IMG/VR virus record: IMGVR_UViG_3300009088_000002
Coordinates: 1-49,453 of that record
Strand: one strand, 5' to 3'
Origin: a virus
Length of the DNA: 49,453 nt
Numbering within the stretch: the first letter of the stretch is position 1; the number at the start of each line of letters is the position of its first letter. The position numbers were made by a program, and so were the translations under genes. Under the pieces are notes generated by a model. It was not told the DNA's origin and did no database searches. It saw only the letters and a program-made list of their open reading frames with translations. Below are positions 7,760-14,959 of this stretch, piece by piece.

Positions 7760-7786
7760 TTGACAAAAATATTATCTTCGGATAAA
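7760..7786 (+). promoter_or_regulatory. Plus-strand promoter directly after the tRNA
   Basis: TTGACAAAAATATT begins at 7760, and GATAAA is at 7781-7786, fifteen bases after the TTGACA box. It starts two bases beyond the tRNA and leads to the ATG at 7796, nine bases after the box. The transcript is therefore leaderless or nearly so. Confidence 0.65.
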
Positions 7787-7795
7787 ACCAGAATC

Positions 7796-8068
7796 ATGGC
7801 TAAGCGCCTTGCAGTCACAGCCGGCGACCTGACCGTCGCCACGCCACAATCCAACGGCGGCTACATCATCTTCCAGGACACTGGCCTCATGGGTCATACC
7901 TGGACGTCGGTGGGCTATGCCCGGAACCGCGATGAGGTTCTCTACTTCTATCCCAAGGCCACTATCATGGACGTAGAGGAATTCGTCCGGGTCTGCTCCA
8001 GACCGAATTGCCTTCGAACTGACACCAATCCTGGCCGGCACTGCCCGGAGCACGCGGAGATTCCATGA
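7796..8068 (+). CDS. Hypothetical protein, 90 aa, C-terminal Cys/His cluster
   Basis: Unrecognised. A C-terminal cluster (CSRPNC, then HCPEH, about residues 70-87) may bind zinc. The ATG at 7796 lies right after the promoter with no clear Shine-Dalgarno sequence. It overlaps the next gene as ATGA. Confidence 0.72.
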   Translation: MAKRLAVTAGDLTVATPQSNGGYIIFQDTGLMGHTWTSVGYARNRDEVLYFYPKATIMDVEEFVRVCSRPNCLRTDTNPGRHCPEHAEIP

Positions 8069-8262
8069 CCCCAGATGAAGTTCTCGCCAAAATCAAACGC
8101 CCTGGCAATTGGAGCCTGGCAGAAATCATGGAAATGACCGGTGGGTCTCAGATGGAAGTAGACCACGCTTTGAATATGCACTATCGACCGCGGGTCAAGA
8201 AAGGCCAAGCCGGTCCCCGGTGGAGTGCTGAACGCAACTGCCACCTGTACCCATTCGGATAA
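8065..8262 (+). CDS. Small HTH-like protein, 65 aa
   Basis: Residues 15-42 (SLAEIMEMTGGSQMEVDHAL) resemble a helix-turn-helix, but the match is short and weak. The tail is basic. DNA binding is a guess. It overlaps the upstream gene as ATGA. Confidence 0.65.
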   Translation: MTPDEVLAKIKRPGNWSLAEIMEMTGGSQMEVDHALNMHYRPRVKKGQAGPRWSAERNCHLYPFG

Positions 8263-8267
8263 ACCCC

Positions 8268-8528
8268 ATGAGCTACTCCCCGAAACCCTGGCGCGGCACC
8301 GTCGACATCAAGGTTTTCCTAAACGATAACACCCTCGACTGGCGGCAGACCGCGGTGAAGATTGCCGGCAAATTGGCGGAGAATCCTACCCTCTTCAAGG
8401 ACACGGACCTTGACCAGGACTTCCGCGACCTGGCTGAAGATTCCGAGGCAGATGTCGAAGACTTTGACAAAAAACTCGACGAGTTGTATGATTTCGCAGA
8501 CTACTACCGAATCTGGCTGGGGCCATGA
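8268..8528 (+). CDS. Hypothetical acidic protein, 86 aa
   Basis: Unrecognised. The C-terminal half is very acidic (a DLDQDFRDLAEDSEAD region). A sequence matching TTGACA-17-TATGAT lies inside the frame at 8464-8492 and could drive the next gene, though it is made of codons that also fit the protein. Confidence 0.72.
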   Translation: MSYSPKPWRGTVDIKVFLNDNTLDWRQTAVKIAGKLAENPTLFKDTDLDQDFRDLAEDSEADVEDFDKKLDELYDFADYYRIWLGP

Positions 8529-8890
8529 CCGAATTTAAGAAAAAATTGAACCGATTTTTCCGGGACCTCCGCAAGGAGGGCTTCCTGGCTAAACAGAATT
8601 GGATGTGTTGCCTCGGCTGCGGCTTCGAGGCACTGACCGAGGAAGAACTCAGAGACAAGAAGGGTGTCGTCTTCTACCACAAACAGGATAGCGAACGCCT
8701 AGAAGACAGCAAGGAAGTCTACCTGGCGTTCGACGTCGGCCCCGGGGCATCCGGACTGACACAGAAGAACATCGGCCATCTGGTCTACTGTACCGCCAAG
8801 AACTTGAATGGCCTTGTAGTAGAATGGGACGGCAACCCAGACAACCGTATCCGCATCGCGGAAGGTAGGAGCAGTGTAGCATGGGCATAA
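8525..8890 (+). CDS. Hypothetical protein, 121 aa, with a CCLGC motif
   Basis: The pattern of a helical N-terminus, CCLGC near residue 28 and a DKKGVVFYHKQD segment recalls the DUF6891-type family seen in bacteria. I recognise it only loosely. It overlaps the upstream gene as ATGA and the next gene by ten bases. Confidence 0.72.
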   Translation: MTEFKKKLNRFFRDLRKEGFLAKQNWMCCLGCGFEALTEEELRDKKGVVFYHKQDSERLEDSKEVYLAFDVGPGASGLTQKNIGHLVYCTAKNLNGLVVEWDGNPDNRIRIAEGRSSVAWA

Positions 8891-9129
8891 TTGGACCAAG
8901 AACCCTAGACGACCGAGTGGATGAACTGTTTGAACGCTTGTTTCCCGAATGGAAATCTCAATTCACGTTTAACCAGGTCACAGAAACTCGGGCCTTGATT
9001 CGCGAGCACCTTGACTATCTGGTCCGGGGTATCATCGGCAAAGTTGAGTCAGAATTCGACAGTTATGAAAGCAGCGGGTATGCCCGCGAGGCCTTGAAGG
9101 AAATTCTCTACCATAAGAAAGGATTCTAG
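8881..9129 (+). CDS. Hypothetical helical protein, 82 aa
   Basis: Unrecognised and almost entirely helical in character. The stop TAG ends on the same base (9129) where the GTG of the next gene begins. Confidence 0.7.
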   Translation: MGIIGPRTLDDRVDELFERLFPEWKSQFTFNQVTETRALIREHLDYLVRGIIGKVESEFDSYESSGYAREALKEILYHKKGF

Positions 9130-9479
9130 TGCGCCTTCTTCTCTTCATGCTTCTCTTGTCGGTGGGCGCCTGCGCGGAAGTCGACTCGCCGCCGGTGGAC
9201 ATCGAAGGTCGACCGATGAGCGAGCGAGAGCTGGCGATAGTCGAGGTCCAACAGCATTTCGCTGACTCAAAGTTCCTGAGGGCAAAAGTCGATTGCATGC
9301 CATTCCGTAGTTGGTTTCTCTGCGGGGCTGTGCTCGAAGACCCCGAAGCCCTCAGATGGGCAATACTCATCACCTACGTTTGCTATCCTTCGTCGCCATG
9401 CCAGGGCTACGACGCGCTGTTCATTCCGAACGAACTCAATCTCGACCCGGTGGCAAGGGCACTGCAGGAGCTACGCTAA
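9129..9479 (+). CDS. Putative lipoprotein with signal peptide
   Basis: The N-terminus is MRLLLFMLLLSVGAC: a short basic start, a hydrophobic core and a VGAC lipobox at residues 12-15, typical of a signal peptidase II substrate. The mature part of about 100 residues contains several cysteines and ends in a helix. Small phage lipoproteins sometimes block superinfection at the envelope, as T5 Llp does, or act in lysis. Neither role is shown here. It starts with GTG and its stop overlaps the next ATG as TAATG. Confidence 0.68.
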   Translation: MRLLLFMLLLSVGACAEVDSPPVDIEGRPMSERELAIVEVQQHFADSKFLRAKVDCMPFRSWFLCGAVLEDPEALRWAILITYVCYPSSPCQGYDALFIPNELNLDPVARALQELR

Positions 9480-10090
9480 TGGGCATGTTCGATTCATTCC
9501 GCTTCGAGACCCCGCGACTATGCCGCAACGGGCATGTGATGCGCGAAGAATGGCAGACCAAGGACCTGGACTGCTCGCTGGACAACTACCGCATCATGGC
9601 AGACGGTCGAATTCTAGAGGAGTGCAACACCGCGGACATCGACAACTGCCGTGCTGCTGGTCTTAATCTCGACCCTCCACGACCGCTCGTAGCTACAGAT
9701 TCTGCGTATTCTGGGACAGTTCATATCTACCAAAGTTGCGACAAATGTCCTCAGGCAGGTTCCCATTGGGAGAATTTCTGGCTTGACATCCGCGACGGCC
9801 GAGTTTTTCGCATGACTACTTTTGCTCCCAACGAAGAGCGTGACGACGGGGAGCGGGAAATATTTTTCACTGCTGTTTCTTCCGCCAGGGTCTACCTTCT
9901 CCAAGAGAAAGGTTTGGATATTTTGGATGATATCGAGATTCTGGGAGTCTTCCAATCGTGGAAAGGCGCCGCGGAATACGCCGAGCACCATGGTGGCGAC
10001 ATGCTCGACTGGGGGAAACACTATACCCAAGGCAGATGGGAAGCTATCGACAGAGAATTTGTCATCATCGAAATGGAGTTGAGACCATGA
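9479..10090 (+). CDS. Hypothetical protein, 203 aa, with cysteine pairs
   Basis: Unrecognised. CRNGH near residue 15 and CDKC near residue 85 could be zinc ligands. The ATG at 9479 shares its A with the stop of the upstream gene. The upstream open frame is a shadow. It overlaps the exonuclease gene as ATGA. Confidence 0.72.
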   Translation: MGMFDSFRFETPRLCRNGHVMREEWQTKDLDCSLDNYRIMADGRILEECNTADIDNCRAAGLNLDPPRPLVATDSAYSGTVHIYQSCDKCPQAGSHWENFWLDIRDGRVFRMTTFAPNEERDDGEREIFFTAVSSARVYLLQEKGLDILDDIEILGVFQSWKGAAEYAEHHGGDMLDWGKHYTQGRWEAIDREFVIIEMELRP

Positions 10091-10683
10091 GCATCAGACT
10101 CGTATGGTTGGACCTTGAGACTACCGGCCTCGACCCGCAGCGTGACGAGATTCTCGAAATCGCGTCAATCATCACAGACAAGTATTTCCAGGAACAAGAC
10201 CAGGCTCGCTTCCATAGCCTAGTGAAGCCAATAACCCATCCGTTTGAAAGCATGACCTTTGCTTCGCACCTGACCACCGGACTCTACCAAGAGGCTGTTG
10301 AATTTGGATTCAGCATCGGCGCAGTTCTCGGCGACCTGGAGGGCTTCTTCCGCAAGCAGTTGGCCTACAACGATGACATCTACCTCGCCGGGAACAATCC
10401 TCATTTCGACAAGAGCTTTCTACCAGCGGACCTGTTCAGACGGTTCTCGTATCGGCACCTGAACATGTCGGTCTTCAAAGCCTTTTCAGACCTTGGCCAT
10501 ATCCAGACGTTCTATCCCAGCACCGGCAGTACCAAGCACCGGGCCATGGGTGACTTGGAACACAGTATCGCACACGCCAAGTTCATCATGGACAATTACC
10601 TGGCCAAGGGCAAAGACTGGAAGCCACCGTTCGGAAATACCATAAAACCAAGCACTTGCGGCGAAGACCCTTCGCATCCTTGA
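10087..10683 (+). CDS. Oligoribonuclease-like DnaQ-family 3'-5' exonuclease
   Basis: Residues 7-14 read WLDLETTG, the ExoI motif with the two catalytic acids. An ExoII-like segment lies at GNNPHFDKSF. The ExoIII segment is HRAMGDLEHSI, giving a DEDDh set. The length (198) and the ETTGLDPQRDEILEIA start are very close to oligoribonuclease (Orn), which degrades 2-5 nt RNAs. It could recycle nucleotides from host RNA and also hydrolyse pGpG, a product of c-di-GMP breakdown. That is of interest given the GGDEF gene elsewhere in the window, but no link is shown. Confidence 0.88.
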   Translation: MSIRLVWLDLETTGLDPQRDEILEIASIITDKYFQEQDQARFHSLVKPITHPFESMTFASHLTTGLYQEAVEFGFSIGAVLGDLEGFFRKQLAYNDDIYLAGNNPHFDKSFLPADLFRRFSYRHLNMSVFKAFSDLGHIQTFYPSTGSTKHRAMGDLEHSIAHAKFIMDNYLAKGKDWKPPFGNTIKPSTCGEDPSHP

Positions 10684-10707
10684 CAAGTTAAAGAAGACTG
10701 AGCTAAG
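10680..10707 (+). promoter_or_regulatory. Plus-strand promoter before the DUF932 gene
   Basis: TTGACA (10680-10685) and GCTAAG (10702-10707) are separated by 16 bases. The AAAAATATT tract of the sister promoters is missing. It lies in the gap before the gene at 10748, which has its own site (AAGGAACAGACACA) before ATG. Confidence 0.55.
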
Positions 10708-10747
10708 GTCAACTCAACCTCAATCCAGAGGCCAAGGAACAGACACA

Positions 10748-11713
10748 ATGAATCGAATCCCCGGCATCGACGTTTCGGAAGCAAAGACCTCGTCTGATGC
10801 GCTGGCAATCGCCAAACTCAACTGGGAAGTAGCCACCGTACCTCTGTTCACGGCCTCGAACGGACCCGTGACCAGCCACAAGGCTATTATCCGGGTCAAC
10901 GACGGCAAGCCTCTCGGGGTCGTAGGCAAAAACTACTCCCTCGTCCAGAACGCGGACATGTTTAGCGTCGCCGACGTTCTAGCCCGCGACGAAGGCGTCA
11001 AGTTCGCCCGCGCCGGCAGCTTCGAAGATGGAAAGAAGATTTACCTGAGCCTTCAACTCCCAGGCGAAATCCGCCTTGGCAATGATGTAACCCGGAAGTA
11101 CCTCACGCTCTTCAACAGTCATGACGGAACCTCGGCTCTGTCTGGACTCATCAACGCCATCCGGTTGTTCTGCACCAACCAGCTGCCGAATCTTCTACAT
11201 AGCGGCTTCCTGCGGACAAACTCCTCGGACCGAGTGAGCATCCGCCACACCGGAGGCATGGACGAGAAACTCGACGTAGCCCGACAGACCCTTGGTCAGG
11301 CCATGGGCTTTTACAGGGCCTATGAACGAGTCGCCAATCGTCTCTACGAGACCCGATTCAGTGCTGGCAACATGCTGGCCCTGACCAAGATGCTCTTCCC
11401 TGTCGGCCCTGGTGTCGCTGAGATTCCGACCCGGACGGTCAACAATCGCCTGACGCTCCTGGACCTATTTGAAAACGGCGCCGGCCACGAGGAAACCCGT
11501 ATCCAGGGCACCGCCTGGGCAGCGCTGAACGCGGTTGCTGAATACGTGGACCACAAGCGCACGACCCGCGTCCGTCGAGGCAATCCGAACACGGTCGACG
11601 AGCAACGAACCGCAAGCGCCTGGTTCGGCACCGGTGCCCTGATGAAGCGTCACGCCTTCGACTTCATCACGTCCACGACGGGAATCGACGTCAAGCAAGT
11701 TGTCCTGAACTAA
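10748..11713 (+). CDS. DUF932 / TIGR03299 phage-plasmid protein
   Basis: Typical family features are visible: an N-terminal PLGVVGKNYSLVQN segment (about residues 56-69), then SLQLPGEIRLG, then FNSHDGTSALSGL, then IRLFCTNQLP. The family is common in phages and plasmids. It is a DNA-metabolism-associated protein of unsettled activity. The product is 321 residues, normal length. Its stop overlaps the next start as TAATG. Confidence 0.85.
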   Translation: MNRIPGIDVSEAKTSSDALAIAKLNWEVATVPLFTASNGPVTSHKAIIRVNDGKPLGVVGKNYSLVQNADMFSVADVLARDEGVKFARAGSFEDGKKIYLSLQLPGEIRLGNDVTRKYLTLFNSHDGTSALSGLINAIRLFCTNQLPNLLHSGFLRTNSSDRVSIRHTGGMDEKLDVARQTLGQAMGFYRAYERVANRLYETRFSAGNMLALTKMLFPVGPGVAEIPTRTVNNRLTLLDLFENGAGHEETRIQGTAWAALNAVAEYVDHKRTTRVRRGNPNTVDEQRTASAWFGTGALMKRHAFDFITSTTGIDVKQVVLN

Positions 11714-11886
11714 TGGCCTACAAGGTCCGATGGGGATGGGGTGTGTTTTTCAAGCACCCCACCACCGGCAGGTCGACCTCGATTGTCTTCCCCAGGATGG
11801 AAGATGCCGAGGAAGTCCAGGCCATACTTGACAATCCCACCCCGGAAGGAATAGAGAGGATGCTGCGAAAATGGAAGCTCCACTGA
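11713..11886 (+). CDS. Small basic protein, 57 aa
   Basis: Starts MAYKVRWGWGV and ends LRKWKLH. Unrecognised. The ATG shares a base with the upstream stop and the 3' end overlaps the next gene by 16 bases. The neat packing supports a real gene. Confidence 0.65.
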   Translation: MAYKVRWGWGVFFKHPTTGRSTSIVFPRMEDAEEVQAILDNPTPEGIERMLRKWKLH

Positions 11887-12161
11887 CACCGGAAATGCTG
11901 GCCAATGCATCGGATGAGGTCCTCGACCAAGCTGCAGCCAAAGTCAAAGCTGAACGTCAAACCAAAGAGAAGGCCAAGCGCCGCACCGCGCGAAGGATGT
12001 CCCGAACCCAGCAACGAGTTGCTGCAAAGAAGCTCGGTCACAAGCTCGGTCACAATAACGTCAGGTGCAAGCGATGCCTGGGTGACAAGACAGTATTCTC
12101 CGGGACCTGCGCTCCGGCAATCCGTTCCTCGACTGGCCTCAGGGCCAAGAAGCAGGCCTAG
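11871..12161 (+). CDS. Small very basic protein, 96 aa
   Basis: Unrecognised. Residues 25-60 are Lys/Arg-rich (AKVKAERQTKEKAKRR) and helical. A CKRC pair follows at about residue 68, with a further Cys in GTCAP. Nucleic-acid binding is plausible. Confidence 0.68.
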   Translation: MEAPLTPEMLANASDEVLDQAAAKVKAERQTKEKAKRRTARRMSRTQQRVAAKKLGHKLGHNNVRCKRCLGDKTVFSGTCAPAIRSSTGLRAKKQA

Positions 12162-12163
12162 CC

Positions 12164-12376
12164 ATGGATACAGGGAAAATACATCAGCTCCTCGACGAAG
12201 TGGAACACGAGCTTGGGTCTAATTACAACGGCGTCGGAGGAAACCGCTGGGCTCTGGCCAAGATGATGAAGCTTACCGCCGAGCTACGCTGGGAACTCAA
12301 GGACTACTACCATCGCAGCGGCACCACAATCAGCGGTACCAGACCCCCACCTTCAGGAGTCCCACAGTCTCCATGA
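12164..12376 (+). CDS. Hypothetical protein, 70 aa
   Basis: Unrecognised. A helical N-terminal 50 residues is followed by a Pro/Gly/Ser tail. It starts two bases after the previous stop and overlaps the next gene as ATGA. Confidence 0.66.
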   Translation: MDTGKIHQLLDEVEHELGSNYNGVGGNRWALAKMMKLTAELRWELKDYYHRSGTTISGTRPPPSGVPQSP

Positions 12377-12552
12377 AAATCTACGTCACGTATCACGTCG
12401 AAGGACAGGGCCTGACCCCTGACGGAGAGCCTAAGAAGTTCGAGTCAGGTCCATACGACAACTGGTCAGAAGCTGCGTACCAGCGGCGGGATATCGAGGG
12501 CTACGAAGGAGTTTACGGAGTAGACTACCGGTACGAGGAGGACTTATTTTGA
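12373..12552 (+). CDS. Small acidic Tyr-rich protein, 59 aa
   Basis: Starts MKIYVTYHVEG and is Tyr/Glu/Asp-rich. Unrecognised. It overlaps the previous gene as ATGA and the next as TTGA. A GAGGAGG site near its end serves the following TTG start. Confidence 0.65.
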   Translation: MKIYVTYHVEGQGLTPDGEPKKFESGPYDNWSEAAYQRRDIEGYEGVYGVDYRYEEDLF

Positions 12553-13001
12553 AACCCACTGGCTATCTCACCACCCGGGAACAAGCCACCGCCTATGCTG
12601 CGGAGTTGTGTCAGAATCTAGGCCCGGGCTGGGAATCCCATGTCTTCGAAAATCTGGGCTGGCACTACTGTGCCCTCCTCAAGGGCCTGACCGTTGTACC
12701 AGGTCACTGTCTTGATAAGACGAAGCCGGCGGAATGGTTTACCGCATTCCTGGGCGACGGGAAATATCCCGGCAGCGGCACCTGGGCTGAGTCTGGTGAC
12801 ACCCCGCAAGAAGCGGTTCAAAACGTCCGCAACAAGGCCAGGAAGTTCATCAGCGAGAGACAGAAGCTCCTCTTCGACGCCGAAATGGCTCTCGGGGTGA
12901 GCCTGGGCATCAGCCAGCTGCAGGACCTTATCAGAAGTGACCCCAGCCCGAAGAAAACAAAGACCCTAAAGAAAGCCAAGAGATACCTCAAACGCAAATG
13001 A
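12549..13001 (+). CDS. Hypothetical protein, 150 aa, TTG start
   Basis: Unrecognised. The TTG at 12549 is preceded by GAGGAGG at a good distance and is fused to the upstream stop as TTGA. The N-terminal 90 residues look like a small alpha/beta domain. The C-terminal 25 residues are a Lys-rich tail. Confidence 0.7.
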   Translation: MKPTGYLTTREQATAYAAELCQNLGPGWESHVFENLGWHYCALLKGLTVVPGHCLDKTKPAEWFTAFLGDGKYPGSGTWAESGDTPQEAVQNVRNKARKFISERQKLLFDAEMALGVSLGISQLQDLIRSDPSPKKTKTLKKAKRYLKRK

Positions 13002-13192
13002 GCGAGACCAAAAAACAATATGAGCTGCGAATCAGCAGACAAGCTATAGCCCTGAGAGAAGCCGCAAGAAACTGGACGAATGCTCCTCTTCCAACGCGCG
13101 ACGACCCTAAAGATAGAGTAGGTCTTCGTTTCTGGCGGAGATTGGCCAAAGCTGCTATCATCTACGCCCGAATGGCAAAGGAAACAAAATGA
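12998..13192 (+). CDS. Small basic helical protein, 64 aa
   Basis: Unrecognised, strongly basic, with two likely helices separated by a Pro/Asp turn. ATGA overlaps on both sides show it belongs to the operon. Confidence 0.68.
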   Translation: MSETKKQYELRISRQAIALREAARNWTNAPLPTRDDPKDRVGLRFWRRLAKAAIIYARMAKETK

Positions 13193-13587
13193 GACCCGAC
13201 CTAATTGAATCAGCCCGACGGTCCATTGCCCTGGGCCGACGACTCATCATCAAAGACGGATGGACAAGAAGAACTCTCCAGGACCTGTCCGGCAAGCGGT
13301 GTATTGGCGGAGCGCTCATGGGCATTGAAATCCGCCCCCACCTCAAACGTAAAGAGTTTTCTAAACACTGGGAAATACCTTCGCAAGACATCGCAAGCCT
13401 TTTTATAAAAGAAGTCATTGTGGACACTCTTACCGCTACCGAAAAGCAGGAGTTAGAGACCATTATACCTTGGCAATTCATGGTCGAGTGGAACAACCGA
13501 GTAGCCAAATCCACCTGGGATGTAGTGACTGTTCTTTCAAGAGCCGAGAACCTGGCAGTGAAGGAACTGGAGAAACAAAATGGCTGA
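13189..13587 (+). CDS. Hypothetical protein, 132 aa
   Basis: Unrecognised. The RCIGGALMGIEI segment (about residues 37-48) resembles a conserved patch in small phage proteins described only as hypothetical. The rest is helical. ATGA overlap upstream, eight-base overlap downstream. Confidence 0.7.
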   Translation: MRPDLIESARRSIALGRRLIIKDGWTRRTLQDLSGKRCIGGALMGIEIRPHLKRKEFSKHWEIPSQDIASLFIKEVIVDTLTATEKQELETIIPWQFMVEWNNRVAKSTWDVVTVLSRAENLAVKELEKQNG

Positions 13588-13816
13588 CGCAAAGACGGGA
13601 GCAAACAAAGGCAGCAAGACCCCCATCGTCAGCGGCGGTGGAACTCTTGCTCGGATGGCGGGCCGGAAGACCAACAAGGGCACCGGGAAACCCCGCGGAC
13701 TCCGGACCCATCGGCTGCCGTGTGCACATTTTATTATGATGGCCACCAGTCAGCGACCGACCGAAGGCGTCTGCCCTACCTGCAAGAAGGATTATCTGGT
13801 ACAATCGCCGTCATGA
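13580..13816 (+). CDS. Small basic zinc-ribbon-like protein, 78 aa
   Basis: A Gly/Lys/Thr-rich basic first half is followed by LPCAH and a CPTC pair, so CAH and CPTC could make one zinc site. Function unknown. Overlaps the next gene as ATGA. Confidence 0.68.
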   Translation: MADAKTGANKGSKTPIVSGGGTLARMAGRKTNKGTGKPRGLRTHRLPCAHFIMMATSQRPTEGVCPTCKKDYLVQSPS

Positions 13817-14190
13817 TGCGTCTATTTAGGAGCTTCAACGCGGAATGCGACCGGCTCATCAGAGAAGGCGCCAAAGAAATCCAAGACGAACTGGACGAGG
13901 AAGAGCGCCGGCGCGGCTATTGGAAGGATGGGGTGCTCATCAAACCCGAGCCCAAAGTAGAAGTCCCCTGGCTTTGCCGGTTGGGATTTCATCTCTGGGT
14001 AATCTACACCATTGGCCCGGACAATCCGGACTATAAGTTCAGGCGCCCTTACACCCGGCGTCGACACTGCGAACGTTGTCACCAGGTAGAGTATTCGGGA
14101 CGCGGCGCTTATCTCCAGGCCTGGGATGACAACAACTGGCGCCTGGAAGAGAACCACCCCGACCATCCCTGGCGCAAGACATCACGATGA
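13813..14190 (+). CDS. Hypothetical protein, 125 aa, with Cys/His pairs
   Basis: The start at 13813 gives an ATGA overlap. The upstream open frame is a shadow. Residues 1-40 are a charged helix. LCRLGFH near residue 55 and HCERCH near residue 83 suggest one zinc site, as in zinc-ribbon proteins. ATGA overlap with the next gene. Confidence 0.7.
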   Translation: MMRLFRSFNAECDRLIREGAKEIQDELDEEERRRGYWKDGVLIKPEPKVEVPWLCRLGFHLWVIYTIGPDNPDYKFRRPYTRRRHCERCHQVEYSGRGAYLQAWDDNNWRLEENHPDHPWRKTSR

Positions 14191-14321
14191 AAGCCAAGTA
14201 CGGACCAATCTGCAGGGTCTGGTGGCATCGGGTCGTGCTCTGGGTTGGGGGCCTCGGGACTTTGGCATATTTCATCCTCGATCGGGTCTTGCACTTTTTC
14301 GGCATCTGCATCGGGTTCTGA
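14187..14321 (+). CDS. Small single-span membrane protein, 44 aa
   Basis: Residues 14-31 (VVLWVGGLGTLAYFILDR) form one membrane span after a basic start, so the N-terminus is probably cytoplasmic. It is fused to the upstream stop by ATGA. A holin-like role cannot be judged from this length. Confidence 0.6.
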   Translation: MKAKYGPICRVWWHRVVLWVGGLGTLAYFILDRVLHFFGICIGF

Positions 14322-14323
14322 CC

Positions 14324-14389
14324 ATGCTCTTCTGGAAAGACGTCCAAGCAGGACACTACCACCAAGGCCGCGATGGGAAGCTGACATGA
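14324..14389 (+). CDS. Possible micro-ORF, 21 aa
   Basis: Starts two bases after the previous stop (MLFWKDVQAGHY) and ends with an ATGA overlap into the next gene. The packing fits this operon, but the frame is very short and could be chance. Confidence 0.4.
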   Translation: MLFWKDVQAGHYHQGRDGKLT

Positions 14390-14673
14390 AAGCCAGAGCC
14401 ATCATCGAAATCGTCCGAGACGAAGACGGTGACATCTACGACCTTAACCCGGTCAACCCTGAGATGCATTTAACCTTCCGTCGACTCCTCAATGGCCCGT
14501 ACGCCTATGAACAGGTCATCACCGAGGGCATGGGCGCGCACTGGGACTTGAACACTGAGGCCCCCGATGCCGAGACCCTGGACAGCAACCCCGAACTCCA
14601 CGGCAAAATTTGCCACAGCATGAAGTTCAGGGAAAACCAACTGCTAGTCCTGGAGTTGATTTCAGACCCCTGA
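14386..14673 (+). CDS. Hypothetical protein, 95 aa, last gene of the rightward arm
   Basis: Unrecognised. The ATG at 14386 matches the operon's ATGA pattern. The longer frame upstream is a shadow. Acidic, beta-like N-terminus. It converges with the DUF4326 gene; the 64-base gap holds a six-pair hairpin but no clear T-tract. Confidence 0.7.
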   Translation: MKARAIIEIVRDEDGDIYDLNPVNPEMHLTFRRLLNGPYAYEQVITEGMGAHWDLNTEAPDAETLDSNPELHGKICHSMKFRENQLLVLELISDP

Positions 14674-14710
14674 GCATCTTCATCCGGCCGGCGAAATCCA
14701 CGAGCACATG

Positions 14711-14727
14711 CCCATGACACGCATGGG
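14711..14727 (-). other. Hairpin downstream of the in-frame TGA
   Basis: Read on the minus strand: CCCATG, loop CGTGT, CATGGG. The stem begins ten bases after the TGA and the loop 16 bases after it, with G as the second loop base. As I recall them, bacterial SECIS elements need a short stem-loop about 16-37 bases after UGA with a G in the first two loop positions. It would fit at the limit. It could equally be a chance hairpin. Confidence 0.45.
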
Positions 14728-14737
14728 GGTCGCACCA

Positions 14738-14959
14738 TCAACCCAGGACCTTGTCAATCAGTTCCCCGAGGTCGGCCACAAGATGAGACTGCTGGGGGAA
14801 CCACTCACGATACCGGGCCACGGCTTCCTCACGGGTAGCGACCCGGAACTGAGCTAAGGTGCCGGACTTGTGGCTGAAGGGATTGCCCCATTTTGAGGGC
14901 CTGCCGATGTAGACGTCAAATTTATCCCGCTTGCAGTGGACAACTCTGGGGGAGGACAT
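14738..14959 (-). CDS. DUF4326 protein interrupted by in-frame TGA
   Basis: The frame up to TGA encodes 73 residues with the hallmark VVHCKRDKFDVYIGRPSKWG segment of DUF4326 at about 6-25. It then stops at LG. The family normally continues as LGCWCxPxxCHGDVL. Reading through the TGA (14738-14740) gives WCDPHACHGHVL in the same frame, so the stop sits exactly where the first Cys of that motif belongs. The read-through frame ends at 14627. Possible readings are a nonsense mutation (TGC to TGA), a sequencing error or recoding to selenocysteine. A hairpin lies ten bases beyond the TGA. Confidence 0.8.
   Translation of the reverse strand: MSSPRVVHCKRDKFDVYIGRPSKWGNPFSHKSGTLAQFRVATREEAVARYREWFPQQSHLVADLGELIDKVLG

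Noticed and set aside
8464-8492. TTGACA-17-TATGAT inside the gene at 8268
   Set aside because: The match is good, but the bases encode acidic residues typical of that protein and no conserved A-tract follows. I mention it in the gene entry and do not list it as a promoter.
14711-14727. Hairpin as a two-way terminator in the convergent gap
   Set aside because: Six pairs without a T-tract on either side is weak for a terminator. Its position after the TGA is the more notable feature.
14738-14740. Genome-wide recoding of TGA
   Set aside because: Many confidently recognised genes in the window end at TGA within ATGA overlaps, so TGA is a normal stop here. Only local recoding could explain the DUF4326 case.
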